Shown here piece by piece: positions 1 to 9,900 of a DNA stretch of 64,000 bases (positions within the stretch are counted from its first letter, which is position 1; the number at the start of each line of letters is the position of its first letter). This stretch comes from Chaetoceros tenuissimus. Taxonomy: Eukaryota; Bacillariophyta; Thalassiosirophyceae; Chaetocerotales; Chaetocerotaceae. The stretch is taken from positions 64,501-128,500 of the forward strand of contig BLLK01000052.1 of NCBI GenBank assembly GCA_021927905.1, in the 5' to 3' direction. The position numbers and the translations under genes were made by a program. The notes below the pieces were generated by a model. The model saw only the letters and a list, made by a program, of their open reading frames with translations, was not told the DNA's origin and searched no databases.

Positions 1-111
1 ATCAAATCAATAGCGTTTTCTTATAAAGCGAAACAATATACTTTAGACTACATCTACATCGTCATCCTTATTGATTTGATTTGTTATTGACGATGACCTA
101 TTTCGAACCAT

Positions 112-678
112 CTAGTATTGCTTCTTCTTTTTCCATAATGCGCTCAGCCGATTCCATATGAATTCAATTGCTTCCAGTTTTACAGTAGCGACAATGACTG
201 GACTAGCAACACCAAGTAGCGTTAGGCTTAGAGTTAGAGCTACAAGCCCAACATAATAGAATTTTACAAAGAAACCTTTACCAAGCATCAGTCCTCCTAC
301 TAAAAGATAACATGCATCGTACAAGAAGAGAGATGTTGCAATCCAGAAAATACAAGCCGCTTTCAAAACTATGTTGTTGATATCACCTGCACTAGGGTCG
401 TTTTGTATTGCAAAGGTGGCTGCAATGTATGATATGATTAGATATGCAAAGTGTGCACCATTTGGATCCAGTTTCTGAAACATACTCTGATTACTTGGTG
501 AGAGGCTCTGTAATGCAAAATCTCTTGTTTTCCTTTCAGTTAGTGGAAAGATCAATGAGTCAGGCAGTCTTATTCTCTTTTGTACGTTTGGGACAGCTCT
601 ACTTGGCGGCAAATGAAAGCTCGTTGCTATGCGACTAAAGAACGCATTGAAAACTGTAAGAAAGATGAGAAGTTTCAT
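112..678 (-). CDS. Small secretory-pathway membrane protein, tandem family copy 1
   Basis: 188 aa of unknown function, starting at an ATG. The N terminus (MKLLIFLTVFNAFF) looks like a signal peptide and is followed by a short FHLPPSR motif. Several hydrophobic segments come next, roughly residues 75-90, 105-130 and 140-165. The C terminus is a basic tail with an IWNRL motif and a Lys run. The protein is clearly paralogous to the gene at 1695-2234, with the same start, HLP.SR motif, FAIQN..../IQNLLH core and (F)IW.RL end, and to fragments at 1577-1683, 10815-10916, 18234-18335 and 20205-20325. The family is not recognised; three or four membrane spans after a signal sequence is inference. Confidence 0.7.
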   Translation of the reverse strand: MKLLIFLTVFNAFFSRIATSFHLPPSRAVPNVQKRIRLPDSLIFPLTERKTRDFALQSLSPSNQSMFQKLDPNGAHFAYLIISYIAATFAIQNDPSAGDINNIVLKAACIFWIATSLFLYDACYLLVGGLMLGKGFFVKFYYVGLVALTLSLTLLGVASPVIVATVKLEAIEFIWNRLSALWKKKKQY

Positions 679-848
679 CGCTGTAGCGCGTCGGTGTTGA
701 AATTATGTTATTAGAACTTAAAAATGATACTCTGTAGAAATTTAGATTGTTTATAGTTTCATATTCAAAAAAAGTAATCGAGAACACTGCATGGTATATG
801 GTATATAGTATTCGGAAATAATGTGAGCTTGATCCAATGTTTTGTGAA

Positions 849-867
849 TGGAAAAGGCCTCAGAGAA
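849..867 (-). promoter_or_regulatory. Conserved element upstream of membrane-protein family genes
   Basis: The string tggaaaaggcctcagagaac lies about 170 bp upstream of the start codon of the 112-678 gene. Close versions occur upstream of the paralog (2383) and of both pseudogene copies (11057 and 18476), each about 145-150 bp from the ATG. Conservation at a fixed distance in otherwise diverging DNA suggests a promoter element or a retained piece of the ancestral 5' flank. The rest of 679-985 shows no gene. Confidence 0.4.
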
Positions 868-985
868 CTCTAAGTCCGCTTTTGAAGAAAATGGGACTGA
901 ATCTTGAAATTAATTTTAATTTTTCTTTGAACAAAAGCAAAATCCTACATGACTATTTCTCAATGTATTCATGAATAAACATATA

Positions 986-1338
986 TTACATTATGCTATT
1001 TAGAAAGTCAGCAATAGGTCCAAAAATGTATAGAAAAATGTATAGAATATAAATGTAAGATGCAATTACTATCACTGGAACCATGATGACAGCAATAAGA
1101 ATTCCTCGAAGTAAAGCTTTCTTGAGACTAAAAGATTTCTTTTCTACCGATGTACTTTTATTTGAATTTCTTGCACTTGAAGCACGCTTTGTGTCTTGTT
1201 TGGAAGCAAAAAGGTTTCCACTTGTCGGTATTTTACTTTTGATAGGATTGGGATTATGCGAAAGCCTGTTGAATTTTGAATAGCATATATTATTGAAACA
1301 AGCCAAAGTTGTAAATGATGGAACCAAACAAGTTTCAT
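986..1338 (-). pseudogene. Probably frameshifted small membrane protein
   Basis: The ATG at 1338 opens a frame beginning MKLVWF, like the MKLLI start of the neighbouring family, but it runs into unrelated sequence. A second frame from 1327 has no ATG. It encodes a Ser/Lys-rich segment followed by a strong membrane span (LIAVIMVPVIVIASYIYIL) and ends at 986. The simplest reading is one gene with a frameshift just after the start codon. A spliced or shortened gene cannot be excluded. Membership of the neighbouring family rests on position, strand and general layout only. Confidence 0.4.
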
Positions 1339-1576
1339 TGTTGGGAAAATGTGTTTTATTTTCTGTTCTGTTGAGATGTAAGTTTACCTCAAAAATGAAG
1401 TTGATGAATCATCGTAGTCGTGGAGGTTCTCAGTTGTTCCTATACAAATACCAAGATTTAAAAGTGGGAATCAATGATCAGTATAGAAATTTACTACATT
1501 GCTTTAGATTATGTATACATTGTCATCTTGCTTTCTTTGATTCGTTATTGACCATGAACTACTAAATTTGAACCAT

Positions 1577-1683
1577 CTATTTCTTCTTGCCATTTGTTCT
1601 TAACCGATTCCATACGAAACGTACGCCTTCTAATACTAAGGTGGGGACAATCACTGGTGTTACCGCGATAACTGCACTTAGTA
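1577..1683 (-). pseudogene. C-terminal fragment of the membrane-protein family
   Basis: The minus strand reads LLSAVIAVTPVIVPTLVLEG and then VRFVWNRLRTNGKKK-stop. This matches the last 35 residues of the copies at 112-678 (...VIVATVKLEAIEFIWNRL) and 1695-2234 (...VILYTALLEGIRFIWKRL). No upstream part of the gene is present, because the next copy ends immediately beyond it. It is a remnant of tandem duplication. Confidence 0.65.
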
Positions 1684-1694
1684 GAAATAACCAT

Positions 1695-2234
1695 CTATTG
1701 CTTCAAGCGTTTCCATATGAAACGTATTCCTTCAAGAAGAGCAGTATATAAAATTACTGGAGACGCAACGATTACGGCACCTAGAACAAAAGTAAGTCCA
1801 AAAGTAAATAATTTCCTGAGGAAGCTATATCTAGTCCAACATCCAATTCCCAGTGCAAGAATAACGGCCTGGCACGCAATAGATGCTGCAATCCATACAG
1901 CAAAGATTACACCTAATGTTAGTTTGTTGAGTTTAACTCTGTCAGAACTATGTAGTAAATTCTGTATTGTGCAAAAGGATGCAAGCCATGTAGCGCCAAG
2001 TATCACCCAGTATATATCGTCCAGGTCTATACTAGGCAACATTGGCAACAAAGGCAGTGAAAGCTCTCTGGTTTGAAAAATACTTTCAGTAGGTATCAAA
2101 TTGATTGAGGAAGGGAGGCTCCTAGTTTTTCTTCGTATTTGTGGAAGAGAAAACGTTCTACTTGAAGGCAAATGAAAGCTTTTTCCTAATGTAAAGAACG
2201 GTTGTACTATTACTAACAAAATGAGAAGTTTCAT
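1695..2234 (-). CDS. Small secretory-pathway membrane protein, tandem family copy
   Basis: 179 aa from the ATG at 2234; the open frame extends 8 codons further but only from a TTG. It starts MKLLILLVIVQPFFTLGKSF, a likely signal peptide, followed by HLPSSR. It has about three hydrophobic stretches and ends in a FIWKRLKQ basic tail. It is paralogous to the gene at 112-678. Function unknown. About 150 bp upstream it carries the conserved tggaaaaggcct element shared with the other copies. Confidence 0.7.
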   Translation of the reverse strand: MKLLILLVIVQPFFTLGKSFHLPSSRTFSLPQIRRKTRSLPSSINLIPTESIFQTRELSLPLLPMLPSIDLDDIYWVILGATWLASFCTIQNLLHSSDRVKLNKLTLGVIFAVWIAASIACQAVILALGIGCWTRYSFLRKLFTFGLTFVLGAVIVASPVILYTALLEGIRFIWKRLKQ

Positions 2235-2878
2235 GGTTATTTCAAGTCGATTATGCAATTATTTTATTTATGAAGTTTTTATGAGCATATAATAGAGATA
2301 TTATTTTTTTTTACATTTTGAAAAGAACATTTGAGAGCTTCTGAAGTGTTCCCATCATTTCTTGAACGGAGTAACTTCGTGATGGAAAAGGCCTTATGAG
2401 AACCCAAAATAACACCGAAAAGAAGTATTTCACTTGTATTAACAACTGCTCATAGACAATATGAAAAAGCAGTCTTATTCTCACTCCAAAGTAAGAATCT
2501 TTGAATGAGGAACAGTCAAGGATATGCGCCTGTAGTATTTTTTGTGAGTGAAGGAACGAAGTCATTATTCAAATGCTCAATTGCGAGAACCCGGTTTAAT
2601 GTTGTTCCGTCTGTCCGTCTGTCCGTCTGTATGTGTGACATCTCGTATGTCGTACGTTGAGTGACGTCTCTGGACTGCAGAACAAAAGGGAGCATCTTGA
2701 TTCTTCTTCATGTGATCATATTGTAATTGAATAAAGAACTGTACTCAGCAAGCAACCCCTCGCACACTACAATAGCACGGCATTATAATTCTTTGCAATT
2801 GCGGAAAAGCACATAATTGATGAAAGCGCTACGATTGCACGACACACAGTTTGCTTGACTTCATAACAGACAGTCATC
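2235..2878. other. Intergenic region with family upstream repeat and short tandem repeat
   Basis: 2260-2500 is homologous to 10917-11165 and 18336-18590, the upstream flanks of the membrane-protein pseudogenes, and includes the tggaaaaggcct element at 2383. At about 2608-2632 there is a short array of the 8-mer gtccgtct. No coding region was recognised. The part nearest 2879 is presumably the promoter of the ankyrin gene. Confidence 0.5.
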
Positions 2879-5008
2879 ATGAGGGGTGAAGATTTCCATA
2901 AATTATTACTAGATAAGAAATGGGAGCAAGTGAGAGAGTATCTCGATGATGCCAGTCTTCTAGAAGACGGGTTCAAACGAAAGTTAGCTCGTTCGGCTAG
3001 GATGTCGTCAATTAAATGGAATGATGATAAAGGTTGGAATTCCTTTCATGTAGCATGCTTCAATAATACACCAGTTGATGTCATTCAAAAGATGATCGAT
3101 AGTATCGTCGATGGGGTTTGGGGTATTTTGTTTCGAACAAATATTGATGGCGATACTCCTCTGCATCTTGTATGTAGAGATCATCACAATGCAAGTATTG
3201 ATGTGATTAGATTACTTCTAGATAACAGGAAGCCATGGAACACCAAGAAATTGTTGATGCAGCAGAATAATCGTGGGCAAACTGCACTTCATATTGCTTG
3301 TCAAAATGGTAATGATGACGCAGTCAAACTATTGATTGATAAAGGTGGATGGGAATTAACAGATATCTGTGATAAGTGTGGTAAAACAGCATTGGAATAT
3401 AATGATGGTAAATACAAGCACCTGGTTTTACACTTTCCTGTCATGAGCGTGCTGTGCAAAGAGAAGAAATGGGATCAAGTGAGAAAGTATCTAGATAGCG
3501 ATAAAGAGAAGGAAAACAAGAAGGCAGTCATCGAATGGCAAGGAGAAAGGGGTAACACTTCCATTCATTGGGCATGCTTTGGAAATGCACCAATGGATAT
3601 CATTCAACGTATGGTGGTTGATTACAAAACAGACTTATATATATCAAAAGGATTAAAAAATGATGATGGCGATACACCTCTGCATCTTGCATGCAGTGTT
3701 AGGGCAAGTATCGATGTGATTAGATTACTACTCAATTCTAAATACTCGTCACTGACGTGGAAAAATAATCGTGGCCAAACTGCACTTCATATTGCTTGTA
3801 AATATGAAGATAATGATGAGGTAGTCAAACTATTGGTTTACTTCGGATCTTTCTATGCAGACTTGGTTGAGAGTTGCGATAAAGACGGGCTAACTGCAAT
3901 GGAATACAATGATGATAAATTCAATTATAGTGTATACAAGGATCTGGGTAAGAAACACGATTATCTGCAACGTCTATGTAAAAATGAGGATTGGGATGGG
4001 GCACGTAAATATCTCAGCAGTGATACACCTTCCAAATTAAAGGAAAAAGCCATTTGGTATCATCAACAATTTTGTACGGAAGGTTATGATCCAACTTCTT
4101 TTCATATTGCGTGCGAAGAAAATGCACCAGTTGATATTATTCGGCAAATGATCGACATTGGAGGTGATGATATCGTGTTTAAACAAGTTGACTGTAACTA
4201 CTACACTTCTCTTCATTTCGCATGTATGTGTGGTAAAAATATCGATGTTGTTAGATTATTAATCAATACTGGAGGGAAGAAACTATTGATGATGACAGCT
4301 GACTGTTATGAAGATGGATGTGAGGGTTACACTGCACTTCATTATGCTTGTGCTTTTTGGGACTATTATAGGGATGATAATCAATTTGATGTGAATATAG
4401 TGAAATTATTGTTACAAAAAGGTGGACAAGAATTGATACACGCGCAAGACAAAGGGGGCGAAACTGCATTGCATCTTGCATGCAGCGAAGGAACAATAAG
4501 AAGATTTCTTGATATCAATGCCATAATTGAACACCTCGTCCATTTCGGAGGTGAGGAACTTGTCAACATGCAAAACAACAAGGGAAACACAGCGGCAGAT
4601 TATCTGGAAGGAAACGATCTCATTGAAAATGATCTCATTGAAAAAGCTCTGAAGAAGGATCCTCTTTATCACGCATGTCTATTCGGTATGGGTATCGCCG
4701 CCGTCAAAAAAATACTGAAAACCGGAGGAATAGAAATGGCATTGTCTCGTTTTACGGATGGTAAAACTGCATTGCATGTTGCCTGTGAAAGTGAAAATGA
4801 TGATGACCAGAGCGCCATTATTGAATATCTAGTCCTTTTCGGTGGCGAAGAACTCGTGGCCATGCTAGATGATGAAGGCAAAATTGCGGCAGAGTATAAG
4901 GAATGTGCATACAAAGAAACAATTGACAAGGCTCTTGAAAAGGCCAACCTGATCCGTCAGAGGATGACTTTTATGGAACCAGGCAGCGAATATTGGGTTT
5001 ATTTTTAA
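2879..5008 (+). CDS. Ankyrin-repeat protein
   Basis: 709 aa in a single exon from ATG. It contains many ankyrin repeats with the typical cores TALHIACQNG, TPLHLVCRD, TPLHLACS, TSLHFACMCG and TALHVACES. Above the single repeat there is a longer period of about 200 residues: each block starts with a (L)CKxxxWDxxRKYL segment (near residues 10, 195 and 370) followed by a set of ankyrin units. The protein therefore arose by internal triplication. There is no signal peptide, membrane segment or enzymatic domain. A protein-binding scaffold in cytosol or nucleus is the family-based expectation; the partner is unknown. Confidence 0.85.
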   Translation: MRGEDFHKLLLDKKWEQVREYLDDASLLEDGFKRKLARSARMSSIKWNDDKGWNSFHVACFNNTPVDVIQKMIDSIVDGVWGILFRTNIDGDTPLHLVCRDHHNASIDVIRLLLDNRKPWNTKKLLMQQNNRGQTALHIACQNGNDDAVKLLIDKGGWELTDICDKCGKTALEYNDGKYKHLVLHFPVMSVLCKEKKWDQVRKYLDSDKEKENKKAVIEWQGERGNTSIHWACFGNAPMDIIQRMVVDYKTDLYISKGLKNDDGDTPLHLACSVRASIDVIRLLLNSKYSSLTWKNNRGQTALHIACKYEDNDEVVKLLVYFGSFYADLVESCDKDGLTAMEYNDDKFNYSVYKDLGKKHDYLQRLCKNEDWDGARKYLSSDTPSKLKEKAIWYHQQFCTEGYDPTSFHIACEENAPVDIIRQMIDIGGDDIVFKQVDCNYYTSLHFACMCGKNIDVVRLLINTGGKKLLMMTADCYEDGCEGYTALHYACAFWDYYRDDNQFDVNIVKLLLQKGGQELIHAQDKGGETALHLACSEGTIRRFLDINAIIEHLVHFGGEELVNMQNNKGNTAADYLEGNDLIENDLIEKALKKDPLYHACLFGMGIAAVKKILKTGGIEMALSRFTDGKTALHVACESENDDDQSAIIEYLVLFGGEELVAMLDDEGKIAAEYKECAYKETIDKALEKANLIRQRMTFMEPGSEYWVYF

Positions 5009-5105
5009 TCCTTTGGTGGTTTAGTTACTAATGATTCATCTAACTCAGGCTGGATTGACCCTGAATCACATAGTGATAAAGCTATAAATTTAAAACAAAA
5101 CATTT

Positions 5106-5300
5106 TGAACCACGAGGAACATCGTGGAAGTAAATCAGTACTACTTCCATCGATATTCCAAGCATCGCAATCTTTTTGAGGCTATAAACTTCTTGTTTCT
5201 TTTTCATTTCTGAGAATGCTTTAGTCTTGCTCCTATCTTCTACTTTGCTCTTCTTTTTGTCAAGTTGGTGTTGAAAAGCCTTTTGCATTCCAATGTCGCT
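5106..5300 (-). pseudogene. 5' remnant of the zinc-ribbon gene (unit A)
   Basis: This stretch matches the first ~65 codons of the intact gene at 20359-21405, including the DNA encoding EVYSLEND and the following SS-rich segment, but the reading frame is broken (EVYSLKKIAMLG) and the rest of the gene is missing. It sits just downstream of the unit A ankyrin gene on the same strand, the same arrangement as in units B and C. It is a decayed copy made by the segmental duplication. Confidence 0.65.
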
Positions 5301-5401
5301 TCATCCTCAGATTCTTACTACTGGCTAGATCGATGAATTGTAGTGGTAGCTAGAGAGTTAATTGACCATATGTTAAGATTCAATTTATTTCATCTACACT
5401 G

Positions 5402-6361
5402 TTATTCACTAGAGCTACACAAACTATCACTATCTATATCGAAGGCTGCAAAGCTTGATGCCAAAGGCCTTTCTATCGAATCATCATCATCATCAGACTC
5501 TATCGACGTTGCCTCATTTCCATCATCGTCATGTTGGATAGCATTCTGACTATTCCTTTCCATACTAGCTTCTTCTTCTTCTCTTTTTGCTTTGTTTTGT
5601 TGTCGCCGCTTTTGCTTTTTGCTTTGATTTCTCTTTATCATTTGTACAGTTTCCTTGTAACTCAGTTCATTCTTTGCTTCAGAGTCCTCATCTAGCATTT
5701 CTTGGTTTGCGTCCTTTGCTGTTGTAGAATCTACAATGTCCTCATTACCTATAGCCCATTCATTAACTCGATCATCATTTCCAAAATCATCATCTTCTTG
5801 CAACCTATCCTTCTTCTTCATTCTTTTATTCTTGATAATCTTCTTTTTAATCTTGGCACTGATAGGAGTCCGTCTCGGTCCCCAGAAAGCAGTAGACTTT
5901 GCCTGTTTACGATTGTATCCAACAATCTTTTCCTCTTCGTCACTATCAAAGTCATCGTCTCCTTCTCTTATATTCCTTCCAGCGTTTTTATATGCTTCAA
6001 TCAAAACATCTCGAACTTCTTTACCTTTGGCTTGACTCAATCTCACTTTGGTAACATCACATCCCAACTCTTGTAAAACCTTTAAGGCATGAGCATGACC
6101 ATTTTTGGCAGCATGATGTGAAGCCATACTTCCTCCTTTATCAGCAATGGATAAATCTGCTCCCTGCTTGACTAAATATCTCAAAGCTTTATTTCTTCCT
6201 CCTGCTGCGGCTGCGATGACGGGTGTCCATCCAACTGTATTGATCATGTTGACGTCTACTCCTCTTTGAATGGCAGCTCGAAGGCCTGTCATGTCTTGAC
6301 GAAAGGCGTAGCTCCATATGTTTCCCGTTCTTTCTGAATATCTCTCTCCCGCTGTTGCCAT
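5402..6361 (-). CDS. Short ankyrin-repeat protein, array copy A
   Basis: 319 aa from an ATG shared by all three copies. Residues about 15-120 form three ankyrin-like units (DMTGLRAAIQRGVDVN, WTPVIAAAAGGRNKALRYLV, SHHAAKNGHAHALKVLQELG). The remainder is very charged: acidic clusters (DDDFDSDEEE), a basic KIKKKIIKNKRMKKK run around residue 175, a KKQKRRQQNKAKREEEE coiled-coil-like stretch and a Ser/Asp tail. A nuclear or nucleolar location is inferred from the basic runs. It is nearly identical to the 12785 copy except for the last ~60 residues. It is divergent from the secreted-protein gene at 6953, with about 590 bp between the start codons. Confidence 0.8.
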   Translation of the reverse strand: MATAGERYSERTGNIWSYAFRQDMTGLRAAIQRGVDVNMINTVGWTPVIAAAAGGRNKALRYLVKQGADLSIADKGGSMASHHAAKNGHAHALKVLQELGCDVTKVRLSQAKGKEVRDVLIEAYKNAGRNIREGDDDFDSDEEEKIVGYNRKQAKSTAFWGPRRTPISAKIKKKIIKNKRMKKKDRLQEDDDFGNDDRVNEWAIGNEDIVDSTTAKDANQEMLDEDSEAKNELSYKETVQMIKRNQSKKQKRRQQNKAKREEEEASMERNSQNAIQHDDDGNEATSIESDDDDDSIERPLASSFAAFDIDSDSLCSSSE

Positions 6362-6952
6362 GTTGATTTATTTATGTATTCCAGCTAACATACTGCTTAG
6401 TTATGTGTACCTTCGTACTGTAAGGTATAAGGTATGGTAGACTACTACGTAGTACATATCTTTTGCACTTGTGAGCGAAAAGAAGAAAAGTTATGAACTG
6501 TTCTACAATCATACGTATATGGCAAGGTGTGTAGAAATATAAAATACCCCATTTTCACGTGTCTTCTACTCCCCTAGCTACTAGTCTCAGTATCGTTCAA
6601 GTCTGTTAGTATCGTTCAAGTCGATCTCATTTTTAGCTCATTACAATAGTACTTACCGTAAATATCTCTAAATATAACAGCAAACTAATTTATGATAAAA
6701 CTACTTGATACTGGATTCTGCATTTTAGAGGCATTTGTTTTTATTTTTTTTACATTTTCAAAATCATGACATCTCCAAAAAAGAGACAATTAAAGCTAAA
6801 AATGTCTGTTGACAAATAAATTCAAATGAAGAGGTTTGCTCGCTCGCTCGCACCATGAAACAATCATCAATTTATACATCATTCGGTATTTTTGTAGAGC
6901 TATTGAGCAGCATCACTTGATATCAAGAATACCAACAATCACTCCTTCTACT
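6362..6952. promoter_or_regulatory. Bidirectional promoter region, unit A
   Basis: This 591-bp spacer between divergent start codons is essentially identical to 13733-14323. It contains a near-palindromic ctactacgtagtac around 6440-6455, a repeated tatcgttcaagtc(t/g) pair at about 6590-6622, and a gctcgctcgctcgcac run at 6838 just upstream of the + gene. The open frame of the + gene extends into this region only through a TTG, so it is treated as 5' UTR. Confidence 0.45.
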
Positions 6953-9900
6953 ATGAAAATCTTGAGAAAGACAGTAGCTGTCGTTCTTGGTTCACTCATA
7001 TTTGGGGAAATTTCTGCAAATGCAAGTGATATAATCAACAACCATCAAAAAGAAGACAGAGAATCAATTGATCACTCTGTCAATGATTGTGATAATGCAT
7101 TTGAGTTCCCTACACTTCCATATTCATTTATTGTTCATAAGATTCCTTACGAAGCAAAATCTGAGAATAGTTTGGCTTTGAAGGTATGTGCAGACGAAGA
7201 ATACATCGGTGGTTCTCCGGCTGTATGGTATAAAGTGATCGGAACAGGAGATACTTTAATGGCTCGATGGATTACTGCTTATCGGAAGGATATTGGGGCA
7301 CATGTATATCGCGGATCATGTAGTGTCGGCTTCACATGTGTAGACAAAATAAGTCAAGGTGATGATTATTTAAACGATACACCCGGTATGTTTTGGAACT
7401 CTATACTCGATGAAGAGTACTATATCCTTGTTTTTGGAAGGGTTGGGGTTTATTTCGACTTGCTAGTCATTTCTTTTCCGGAGCCATCCAATGAGTCCTG
7501 TGAGAATGCAACAGAGATCACTTCTCTTCCATTTACGTCAAGTGGCTACTATGCAAGTTCTGAGACAGGGATAGATTTTACTCCTGCTATTTGGTACAAA
7601 ATCATAGGTAATGGAGGTACAATCACTGCTGAAAAGATACATTTGGGGGGACAAAAGCTCCATGTATACAGTGGATCATGTGGAGACTTAACTCCTGTTG
7701 GAGAAACTTCTAATTTTTATGATAAAAAAGTGTCGTGGAGTTCAACTTTCGGTAGAGTGTACTACATCATGGTAATGGGACATAGTTTCAATTTTAGTCA
7801 CTTTCACTTGAAGGTCACATCGTCCGATTCAGCATATGAATATCTGTCATCGTTACCGTCATATGTACCATCCATGATTCCGTCTCGTTCATCTGAGCCA
7901 TCATCCGAAACATCGATGAAACCGTCTTGCTCCATTGATGCTATTGCTATTTCTGCTCTCCCTTTTCTTGGCTCAGGTGATACCACTTATGCAAGCTCTC
8001 AGAATCGCGTTGCATTACGTACGTGTGTATCAATTCCATATGCAAAGAATAATCCTGCATTATTCTATAAAGTGACTGGCACAGGAGACTTTATTTCTGC
8101 CAAAACTGTTATTGGCGATATTGATACACAAGGAAGTGCAAGCAATATATTCGATTCTGCGCTTCATGTCTATAGCGGATCATGTGGAGACTTCACTTGT
8201 ATCGCAGGAGCAGAAGGGGGCGATTCTTGGTTCCTGAGTACGGTTTCATGGGACTCTATCGCTGATGAAGAGTACTATATCTTAGTTTTCGGTGGATCCG
8301 CACCGTTTGGGTCTAAGAAAACTGGGAAATTCACTTTAAGAGTAGAATCAATTGATCAAGCTCCATCCAATGACTCATGTGGTAATGCAACTGAGATAAC
8401 TGCACTTCCATACTTATCTCCACCGGCTAATACATACAAGGCAAGCTCTGAGAATGGAGTAGCCTTGAATGAGTGCGGAGAACATTCTCTTGATTGGTAT
8501 GATGACAATACTCCTGCTGTATGGTACAAAGTTCTTGGTACGGGGACACACATGCTGGCTGAGACAATTGGCGAACCAAGAACTTTTTATTCGGAAATTC
8601 ATGTGTATAGTGGATCCTGTGGGAACTTTACTTGCGTTGAAAAAAGTTATAAGTACGGAGCTGCACAGGGGTTCAAAAAGGTAGCATGGAAATCTGTACT
8701 CAATGAAGAATACTACATCTTGATTTTCGGAGAAAGGCCGAATATTATTGGAGAATTCAGATTGAGAGTAGAATCGTTTCAAACCCCATCCAATGATTCT
8801 TGTGAAAATGCAATACAGATCACTCCACTTCCAGATTCAGCTTCGGGTTACACTTATGAAGCAAGCTCCGAGAATGGAGTAGCTTTGAACAACTGCGGAA
8901 CGGATTATAGTAATGATGCTCCCGCTGTATGGTACAAAGTCATTGGTTCAGGAGATATTATTAGAGCCGACTTCATTCTTGAGTATGATTTGAAGATACA
9001 TGTGTATAGTGGGTCCTGTGGAGACTTTACTTGCATCGGAGGAGATGCTGAAAGATTTGCATCAAGTGAGGTCACATGGAAATCTGTACTTGATGAAGAA
9101 TACTACATCTTAGTTTTTGGAAAAACTACCAATGATGTTGGACAATTCACTCTCCACGTGGAATCATTTCAAGCTCCATCAAATGATTCGTGTGATAATG
9201 CAAGTGCGATCACTTCACTTCCATATTCAGCCTCAGGTTATACTTATGGAGCAAGCTCTGAGAATGGAGTAGCTCAGAACGAATGTTCTCTAAGCGAAGA
9301 TTACATCGGTTCTACGGCTGTTTGGTACAAAGTAATTGGAACCGGAGAAGCTATGATGGTTAAGACGAATATTGGAGTACATGTATATAGCGGATCATGT
9401 AGTGATGGCTTCACCTGTGTAAACAGAGTAAAGCAGAATAGTGATCAATTTTATTATTTTACTGATGGATTCGGTATGATTTGGAATTCTATACTCGATG
9501 AAGAGTACCATATCCTTCTTTTCGGAACTGCCGATGCCAATCCACTTGGAGATGAGTTCACCTTGCAAGTGAAGTCTTTCCCGTCGCAATCCAATGAGTC
9601 CTGTGAGAATGCATCAGAGATCACTTCTCTTCCATTTACGTCAAGTGGCTATACACTCTCTGCAAGTTCTGAGAATGGTGTTGCATTATGGTCTTGCTCC
9701 AAAGGAAGTGATGATGATTTTGCACCCTACGGGGACGATACTCCTGCCGTTTGGTACAAAATCATAGGTAATGGAGGTACAATCACTGCCGAAATGGTTG
9801 GACTTCAAACTTTTGATATAAATCTCCATGTGTACAGTGGTTCATGCGGAGACTTTTACTGTATCACAGGGGATGGTTATGATTATTATTCCAAAGTTTC

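Noticed and set aside
5702-6076. Hydrophobic plus-strand ORFs inside the ankyrin genes (also 13073-13447 and 21765-22304)
   Set aside because: They are reverse complements of acidic/Lys-rich coding DNA, which always reads as hydrophobic; the ankyrin gene is conserved as protein across three copies.
6836-6952. Longer N terminus of the secreted protein beginning MLARSHHETI
   Set aside because: That frame starts with TTG. The first ATG is at 6953 and directly yields a signal peptide, as in the copy at 14324.
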